Shown here: positions 58,202 to 64,000 of the stretch, one piece after another
Layout: each line of letters starts with the position of its first letter
How positions within the stretch are numbered: position 1 is the stretch's first letter
Origin: Laguncularia racemosa
Taxonomy: Eukaryota; Streptophyta; Magnoliopsida; Myrtales; Combretaceae
NCBI GenBank assembly: GCA_037954665.1
Contig: JBBMOL010000021.1
Coordinates: 4,650,001 to 4,714,000, forward strand
Length of the DNA stretch: 64,000 nucleotides
Reading direction: 5' to 3'
Translations under genes and position numbers: made by a program
The notes under the pieces: model-generated
Database searches by the model: none
Seen by the model: the letters and a program-made list of their open reading frames with translations, nothing else
What the model was told of the DNA's origin: nothing

Positions 58202-59276
58202 AGCCACAATTGAACCAATGACAAGTTCCTTAGTTATGGTTATGTAGCATGCCTTATGTATCCTCTTATTTATAGCATTGAGAATAATTCTTTCTCGGCT
58301 TATGTGTTAGTTGTACACCTCTAGGTCAAGTACTAAGGTCCTACTTGTGATATTCTTTCATTGAAGTTATGCAGTACATCTAGAGTTGAATTTAGCTTCA
58401 TGAATTTTGAACATTGTTTGCCTCTTGCAATTTCATGTACTAATGATTTTTCAAGATTTATAATCTATTGATATGGATATTGATCTCTTAATGAGATAAT
58501 TATATTCAAATCTTTTACTTCCTTCGGTAATCGTTGAAAAAAGAAAAAAAAACAACTTTATATATTAATGACAAACTATTTATCATTTTATATGATCCTT
58601 ATTTAAGGATTGGCTCTATGACATAATTTTAGCATTCATTTTGAAAAATGTGCCACATCATTGCCTTTTATAACTTGGCACTTTGGGCATGACAATACGT
58701 CGTTATAGTAAAATATGTTACAAAATTTATTTGGACTTTCTGAAACATTAAAGTCTGGCTCAAATTTGCATTAATTGATAATTATCATTTCAACTACGTT
58801 CATGGTATCAAAAAGACAGCTGCTCGAGTCTCTTTCTTACGATGGATATCTCCATCCCGAATCTGGAACTAACGACCTACATTTGAAGAAATAAATTAGT
58901 TAACAAAATTAGCTTCTTATTCCACACTACACATACATTCTTATAAAAGAGCTCTGGCAAGCAACCTGAAAACATGATCTCACGAATGATATCCAACAGA
59001 GAAAAACCGAGAACATGAACCAAACAAAATGAATATAATGGATACATCGCAAGTCCAATGGCAAGAGTAGTAATTCCATGCTAATATCGTTGATAAATGA
59101 AGAGTGATATTGCAAGTTTCTAGTATATGGATATTTAGCAAATTAAACTCTCATCCTCATTTTGTGCAAGAAATAATTTACTTCACACAATGGAAACGGA
59201 TGAGGTGCAACAATTAAGTTTGTCATATTTTAATCGGGATTCATCTTTGGATTTATTGAAACTATGAGCATTAGAC
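58202..59276. other. Spacer between copia C and copia M2, no gene seen
   Basis: AT-rich with only short ORFs on both strands. No motif recognised. Confidence 0.45.
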
Positions 59277-59464
59277 TGTTCGAAAAAGCTTACTTTATTC
59301 CTTCTTCTCTATCAATATATGGAGTAGATACAATCTTCTATATTGTACAAGTATATTTACAAAGAAAGGAAACCATATATATCCTATATACAATATTACT
59401 CTATTTTTGTTCTAAATATTTAGTTTCCCCTGTTCTAGAGATTGTAGAATCTTCCATGCCAACA
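59277..59464 (-). repeat. M2 3' LTR
   Basis: Short LTR of 188 bp. On the minus strand it starts TGTTGGCATGG and ends CTTTTTCGAACA. A CCCCCC run of the polypurine tract adjoins it at 59465-59470. Confidence 0.9.
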
Positions 59465-59475
59465 CCCCCCTCAAG
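59465..59475 (-). promoter_or_regulatory. M2 polypurine tract
   Basis: Minus strand ACTTGAGGGGGG, overlapping the pol stop codon and abutting the LTR, as is usual in copia elements. Confidence 0.85.
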
Positions 59476-61423
59476 TTGGTGCAAAGATATCTTCCATGCC
59501 CAACTTGATAAGTGAATTATGAAATGCTCTACTCGAGACACCTTTCGTTAGCATATCAGCTAATTGTTCTTCTAACTTTACAAAAGGAAATTGAACTATC
59601 TTCTCTTCGAGTTTTCTTTTGATGAAATGTCTATCAATCTCAACATGCTTCGTTTTGTTATGCTAGACTGGATTTTGTGCAATTTCAATAGCAGCCTTAT
59701 TGTCACAGAAAAGTCTCATTTGATACTCAGGGGTGTATCCAATTTCTTTCAATAGCTCTCTTAGCCAAAGTAATTCACATAGCCCTTTAGCCATACCATG
59801 AAATTTAGCTTCTGCACTCGACAATTCCACCACCTTCTGTTTCTTGCTTCTCCATGTTACTAGATTTCCACCAACAAATGTTAAGTATCCAGATGTCGAC
59901 TTCCTATCTGTAATACTTCCAGCCCAGTCCACATCTGAGTATCCATCCACACGGAGATGATTGTGTTTTCTACATAGAAGTCCTCTTCCTGGCGAGCCCT
60001 TCGAGTATCGTAGTATTTGCTTCAAAGCTTCCATATGTTCTTCACTTGGATTATGCATAAACCGACTCAATAGATTTATCGCATATGCAATATCGGGTCT
60101 TGTGTGGGATAAGTACATCAATTTTCCCACTAATCTCTGAAATCTTTCCTTATTTATGGGAGCTTGATGTTGATATTCTCCAAGTTTATGATTCTGAACA
60201 ATTGGAGTGTCTATAGGTTTACAATCAAGCATTCCTGTCTTTGCTAGCAAATTAAGGATATACTTCCTTTTTGAAAGAAAGATGCCTTGTTTTGATCTCG
60301 TTACTTCAATTCCAAGGTAGTATTTTAGACCCCCAAGGTTTTTCATCTCAAATTTTGATGCTAAATGATTTTGAAGTCTCACCATCTCCTCATCATCATT
60401 CCTTGTAATGATCATGTCGTCTACATATATAATCAATGTTGTTACCATTCCTTTTCAATGCTTTAGAAACAAAGTGTGGTCTGAATTGTACTGTTTATAA
60501 CCACGGTTCTTCATCGCTATACTGAAGCGCCCAAACCATGCTCTTGGAGATTGCTTTAACCCATATAACGTCTTCTCCAACTTACACACCATCCCGGTTT
60601 ATGATGCAGTGAACCCTGGTGGGATATCTATGTACACCTCTTCTTCTAAAGTTCCATGTAGGAATGCATTCTTTACATCAAATTGAAGTAGTGGCTAGTC
60701 TAGATTTGCAGCAAGTGAAAGCAATACTCTGACTGTATTTAACTTCGCCACTGGTGAGAATGTTTCCCAGTAGTCAATGCCATACATTTGAGTGTATCCT
60801 TTTGCAACCAGTCTTGCCTTGTATCTATCTATCATCTCATCAACTTTATGTTTAATGGAAAATACCCATTTACATCCTACCACTTTCTTCTCTTTTGGTA
60901 TCGGCACAAGCTTCCAAGTATCATTCTTTTGGAGTGCTTTCATTTCTTCGTTGATAGCCTTAACCCATCTAGGATCATTTAAGGCTTCTTCTATCGAACT
61001 TGGAGCATTCTTAGATGATAGTTGATGTACCAGGTTCTTTAGTGGTTGTGACGTCCTCTTAGTGTTGGTGTGGTGTGCAATCGAGTATTTCACCTTGCTT
61101 TTACCATGATCTGGTGTATAGTGATTTGGTGGCTTGCTACAGTTGTTCCTGAAAGGCTTGCCACAGTTGTTCCTGAAAGGCAATTTATAACTAGGAGATG
61201 GATTAGAAGATTGTACCTTTACTGCATTCTCAAGAATTTGATTCGTTGGTACTAAACTTGGGGTTGTATCCTGTTCTAGTGGGAGTTGCTGTTCTTGAGG
61301 GGGTTCCTCTAGAATGGGCTGTTCTCGCCCTTCACTTTCTTCCTTCGCAGATTCAGTAGATCCCCTTTCTCCAATGTTTTGATAACTCTAAGTCATCCTT
61401 ATGATTGTCTTGTTCTTCATCAA
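59471..61423 (-). pseudogene. M2 reverse transcriptase and RNase H
   Basis: In order on the minus strand: a linker, WVKAINEEMKALQKNDTW, GCKWVFSIKHKVD, YKARLVAKGYTQMYGIDYWE, LLQFDVKNAFLHG, then CKLEKTLYGLKQSPRAWFGR, IIYVDDMIITRN (catalytic YVDD intact), LGIEVTRSKQGIF and, for RNase H, GYSDVDWAGSITDRKSTSGY, ELSSAEAKFHG and FCDNKAAIEIA. It ends LADMLTKGV, LIKLGMEDIFAPT, stop. The frame is open except for stops near 60695 (Trp to TAG), near 60610, at 60455 and near 59662. Confidence 0.93.
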
Positions 61424-62290
61424 CTAGCTCTCTTTGGACAAGGATGACTTAGAGTTTTGGAAGAACATCTTTGTCTCCAGGAAAGTAGCATCCATTGTTA
61501 CATAAAGACGCTTAGCCAGTGGATCAAAACACCGATATCCTTTCTTGTGAGTGGCGTAACCCAAGAATATACATCGGACTGCACACGGATCGATCTTAGT
61601 TTGCTCTGTCTTATGGAGATGAACATATACTGCACAACCAAACACTTTTTCAGGAATCATTAAGGTCAAGGGCAATGGTTCATGTCGAGCTAAGACTTGT
61701 AATGGTGTTTCGTAGTTCAACACTTTAGAAGGCATGCGATTCATCAAGTATACAGCCGTAGTCACTGCATCTGTCCAAAATCTCCTAGGAGCATTAGCTG
61801 ATATCAAGAGGGCTCTAGCTGTTTCAAGTATATGTCTATTTCTCCTTTCTGCTATGCCATTTTGTTGTCGGGTATGTGCACATGTTGTCTCATGATATAG
61901 ACCATGAGCCCTGAAATATTCCCTCAATTCTTTATTAACAAATTCCCCTCCATTATCAGTGCGAAGTATTCATAAATTAGCCAAGAACCGTATCCTAACC
62001 ATAGTGTGAAATGTTTGGAATATCTCAGTAACTTCACTCTTATTCTTCATCAAATACAGCCAGGTCTTATGAGTGCAATCATCAATAAAAATCACAAACC
62101 ATTTTATTCCTGAAGAGATTGAAATAGGCGCAGGGCCCCAAACATTTGAATGGACCAACATAAATGGTTTGTTGCATCTTTTATTGCTAATTGAATATGT
62201 GACTCTATGGCTCTTAGCCAAAATACAAGACTTACACTTGAGCATTCTATTAGGAATATCATAAAATAAGTTCGGAAACAAGTACTTCAT
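61424..62290 (-). pseudogene. M2 integrase
   Basis: The pre-integrase end has a CKSCILAKSHRVTY finger. The core has VWGPAPISISSGIKWFVIFI, DDCTHKTWLYLMKNKSEV, then HETTCAHTRQQNGIAERRNR (catalytic Glu region) and FWTDAVTTAVYLMNRMPSK. The C-terminus reads GCAVYVHLHKTEQTKIDP and FLGYATHKKGYRCFDP. One stop near 61930 separates the two halves in the same frame. The HHCC-type Cys pair is present. Confidence 0.92.
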
Positions 62291-62833
62291 AAAGAAAAAT
62301 GATGGATGTCCTAGTCGGCGATGCTACAGCCAGATGTCCTTTTCCTTAGTGTCCTCCTTGTTGACCTTATGTGCTTTACTCCCACTGAACTCCTCCAAGT
62401 AATATATCCCCTCTCGTTTAGTACCACAACCAATAATCTCCTTGGTGGGAATGTCCTGGAACAAACAAAATTTTGGATACATTAGGATACAACAATTCAA
62501 ATCCTCAGTAACTTGCCCTACTGAGATTAATTTATTTGAGAGAGACAGAACAAGAAGAGTGTTTGGAAGATGGAGTGTGGGCGAAAAAACAACTTCTGCA
62601 GAACTAGTTACATGATATTTTCCACCATTTGCATTCGTGATGTAAGTTATGTTCGAATCCGTTTTCCCAACTACATCTTTAGGATCAAAGGTCATATGAT
62701 TCGATGCTCTGGAGTCAATGATCCACCCTTGATTACCTAGTTCATCTTTCACTGAGGAACAATTAGCTTTTGTTGTAGATGACTCTCCTTGTGGAATAAG
62801 AGTAAGATTGGATTCCACGTTTGTCATATCCAT
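62291..62833 (-). pseudogene. M2 retropepsin
   Basis: GWIIDSRASNHMTFDP, ITYITNANGGKYHVTSSAEV and LSLSNKLISVGQVTEDLNC. The catalytic D-S-G reads D-S-R (Gly to Arg). A stop at about 62321 ends the open stretch before WL*HRRLGH-type sequence. Confidence 0.87.
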
Positions 62834-63817
62834 AGTAACATTAGCAGCATGACCTGCTTCTCGTTTCCTTTTCTCCTTTAATTCATGCCACTAATCTGGG
62901 TATCTATGTATCTTAAAGCAGGTCTCCTTTGTATGTTTGGTATTTCCATAATGGGTGCAACCATTCTCTTTAGTTTGATTCTTTGTTCTTGTGGTAAAAC
63001 TTCTTTTTCCGTGTTGAAACATATGAAGAGTAGGTTTCTACTGTAGTTTTGGTCCTCCCTTGGATATCATCGCTGCACTAGACATGGTCTTCAACACCAC
63101 ACTTTGTCGTTGGTCTTCCCTTCGAACATATGCATATGCTTGTTTTACAGAAGGAAGTGGCTATATACGAAGTGTATCGGCTCGAATGCTATACAATCAA
63201 TCATCGAGTCCATCTAAGAAGGTGTACACTCTGTCTTCCTACAACATAAAGTTGTATTTCTCTATGTCAATATCACAAAGCATCGGATTTGGTCGCCTAA
63301 AATCAATTTCTCTCCATAGTCCTTGAAGTGTATTGTAGTATGCTTCAAGTGACCTGCCATTCTATCTCATTCCTAACACTTTCCGCTTCAGATCATAAAC
63401 TTGTGAGGTATCGGTGCCATCAAAGTATGTTGTAGCAACTGCATCCTACACAGCTTTAGCAGTTGGAAATTTGATATAGTTTCTAATCAAGTTCTAATCC
63501 ATAGAGCTAATTAGCCATCCTTTAACGACAGCATTTTCTGTTCTCCATCTTCTAAACATTGGATCTGTTTCTATAGGCTTTGGTGAGTCTCCATTGATGT
63601 AGCCCAGCTTTTCTTTGGCCACAATATACATCTCCATAACTTGTGGCCAGATGCCATAATTCGTTCCATCTAGCTTGACACCCATTGATGTGAGAACTGG
63701 ATCAGTAGTTGTTGGTATGGATGTTTGATGTAACATTTGTGTTATTCTCGATGTTAAGTAATCAAGAACCGAGGGGTTTGTTCGAGAAGATCCAGTAGAA
63801 GGTGTTTGATCTCCCAT
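62834..63817 (-). pseudogene. M2 gag with damaged zinc knuckle
   Basis: Starts at ATG 63817 (MGDQTPSTGSSRTNPSVLDY), the first ATG inside the PBS-proximal leader. It contains GVKLDGTNYGIWPQVMEMYI and RRWRTENAVVKGWLISSMD, the copia gag N-terminus. The C-terminal part reads CTHYGNTKHTKETCFKIHRY followed by a stop in PD*WHELKEK. The CCHC knuckle has Tyr for its second Cys, and the stop is Trp to TAG. Other stops interrupt 62880-63490. Confidence 0.88.
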
Positions 63818-63867
63818 TGATCTTTCCTTCTAATTTCTTTACTCTGCTGATCCTAGATCTTTTTCAT

Positions 63868-63879
63868 GCTCTGATACCA
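63868..63879 (-). promoter_or_regulatory. M2 primer binding site
   Basis: Minus strand TGGTATCAGAGC, directly adjoining the 5' LTR end at 63880. Confidence 0.93.
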
Positions 63880-64000
63880 TGTTCAAAAAAGCTTACTTTA
63901 TTCCTTCTTCTCTATCAATATATAGAGTAGATACAATCTTCTATATTATATAAGTATATTTACAAGGAGAGGAAAATATATATATCCTATATACAATGTT
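63880..64000 (-). repeat. M2 5' LTR, partial
   Basis: Matches the 3' LTR from its terminal AACA inward and is cut by the window edge. Confidence 0.92.

Larger units (their letters stand above)
59277..64000 (-). mobile_element. Ty1/copia element M2, nearly complete, 5' LTR runs off the window
   Basis: 3' LTR 59277-59464, polypurine tract, gag-pol on the minus strand from 63817 to 59471, PBS and the start of the 5' LTR (63880 onward). All domains lie in one reading frame, broken only by premature stops. The first 121 bases of the two LTRs differ at nine positions by hand count, eight of them transitions. Confidence 0.93.

Overview
The window is a gene-poor, AT-rich stretch of a flowering-plant nuclear genome. 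The evidence is the transposon lineages present (Ty1/copia, Ty3/gypsy of the Tat and Athila-like types, a Mutator-like element), initiator-Met-type primer sites in the TGGTATCAGAGC style, and a broken copy of the plant ubiquilin-type gene DSK2. The species cannot be named from the sequence. I see no intact host gene, tRNA, rRNA or CRISPR. Almost everything is transposable-element (TE) sequence in decay, much of it nested.

Layout. 1-2330: minus-strand copia remnant (gag, protease, integrase). 2840-3090: 3' end of another minus-strand copia. 5048-9354: decayed minus-strand Tat-type gypsy element with two LTRs. 11061-14530: plus-strand Tat-type gag-like pseudogene split by a solo LTR (S1, 11458-12280). 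15934-43561: a Mutator-like element (MULE) with long terminal inverted repeats and a 10-bp flanking duplication. Its transposase is split by a Ty3/gypsy element (G1, 17312-38757). The gag of G1 is split by a long LTR-like unit (L1, 19335-34272). L1 holds a broken DSK2 copy, a protease-only gypsy derivative (N1, 21909-25987) and an Athila-like element without ORFs (A1, 28206-33464). Target-site duplications support each step, giving a nest four insertions deep.

45088-58196: a copia element (C) bounded by ATTGG duplications but containing a third, internal LTR piece and a second pol segment, so it looks like a collapsed tandem. It has received a second protease-only element (N2, 47923-51805), a second long LTR-like unit (L2, 52107-55541) and an inverted S1-type LTR fragment. 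59277-64000: the least decayed element, a minus-strand copia (M2) whose gag-pol stays in one reading frame with scattered stops; its 5' LTR runs off the window.

The parts work together only as a stratigraphy: inner elements are younger than the ones they interrupt. The most noteworthy signals are the protease-only family N (two copies sharing one deletion junction and a short repeated peptide), the DSK2 fragment carried in L1 but not seen in L2, TATA boxes centred in inverted repeats in several unrelated LTRs, AAGGCC-N3-GGCCTT palindromes shared by G1 and A1, and a CATGGG/CCCATG hairpin in A1. All alignments were made by eye; no database search was possible.
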